The notes under the pieces are model-generated. The model saw nothing but the letters and a program-made list of their open reading frames with translations, did no database searches and was not told the DNA's origin. The position numbers and the translations under genes were made by a program. From Enterovibrio norvegicus FF-33 (GTDB lineage: Bacteria; Pseudomonadota; Gammaproteobacteria; Enterobacterales; Vibrionaceae), in NCBI RefSeq assembly GCF_000286835.2, contig NZ_AJYD02000038.1, positions 2,774,284-2,838,283 on the forward strand: a DNA stretch of 64,000 nt, given 5' to 3'. Of this stretch, positions 63,981 through 64,000 are shown in pieces. How positions within the stretch are numbered: position 1 is the first letter of the stretch; each line of letters opens with the position of its first letter.

Positions 63981-64000
63981 TTAAGGCAGTTTGATTTCCG
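63981..64000 (-). CDS. Possible 3' end of a nagE-like gene
   Basis: On the minus strand the last bases read ...EIKLP followed by TAA (63983-63981), about 30 bp before a terminator on the same strand. The order nagE then glnS on one strand is conserved in E. coli and similar in Vibrio, so this may be the N-acetylglucosamine phosphotransferase subunit. Five residues cannot prove it. Confidence 0.3.

Noticed and set aside
1-64000. Search for CRISPR arrays, restriction-modification, toxin-antitoxin or phage genes
   Set aside because: No regularly spaced repeats, and every long frame is explained by a housekeeping, transport or regulatory gene. The window is ordinary chromosome backbone apart from the points listed.

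Overview
The window is a 64 kb piece of a gammaproteobacterial main chromosome. Gene content and order point to the Vibrionaceae: feoABC, znuA/znuCB, sucDCBA-sdhBADC/gltA, then pgm, seqA, ybfF, DUF2788, fldA, fur and glnS, plus minCDE, rnd, fadD, tsaB, yoaA and purU. Protein features such as a cysteine-poor FeoC and a seqA gene agree. The GC content looks close to 48 %. I cannot fix the genus; an Enterovibrio, Grimontia or Photobacterium-like member is plausible but not shown. No tRNA, rRNA, CRISPR array, prophage or complete insertion sequence was seen.

Region 1 (1-11.6 kb) is the most interesting part: a tungsten/molybdenum cofactor and formate dehydrogenase accessory island. It holds DUF3306 and DUF3305, fdhD, a helix-turn-helix regulator with a PBP-like domain, a Cache histidine kinase with an NtrC-type sigma-54 response regulator, and a tight operon tupABC-mobA-mobB/moeA. 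The intergenic space before tupA carries a well-matched -24/-12 (sigma-54) promoter and an upstream palindrome. I infer that the kinase/regulator pair switches on tungstate uptake together with the last steps of cofactor assembly. The 3' end of DUF3306 contains repeats resembling an insertion-sequence end.

Region 2 (11.6-32 kb) is housekeeping: tdk; an NhaC-superfamily transporter preceded by a lysine riboswitch, so very probably a lysine transporter of the LysW type; hns; a lytic transglycosylase; ycgL; minCDE; rnd; fadD; an alpha/beta hydrolase; tsaB; yoaA; purU; yecM; argS; a GGDEF diguanylate cyclase; DUF924; and a HIT protein.

Region 3 (32-41 kb) is metal homeostasis. feoABC has a Fur box and an FNR-like site, and the divergent znuA/znuCB genes share a perfect 23-bp Zur palindrome. 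Between them lies a 929-residue membrane-spanning propeller/AraC regulator, and a strong plus-strand terminator suggests an unannotated small RNA.

Region 4 (41-52 kb) is the TCA-cycle block, sdhCDAB-sucABCD divergent from gltA. Region 5 (52-64 kb) holds the Nif3-like protein, DUF1853, seqA-pgm, ybfF, DUF2788, fldA, DUF4442, fur, glnS and a lipoprotein chitobiase. The last bases may be the 3' end of a nagE-like gene, as expected from the conserved nagE-glnS order.
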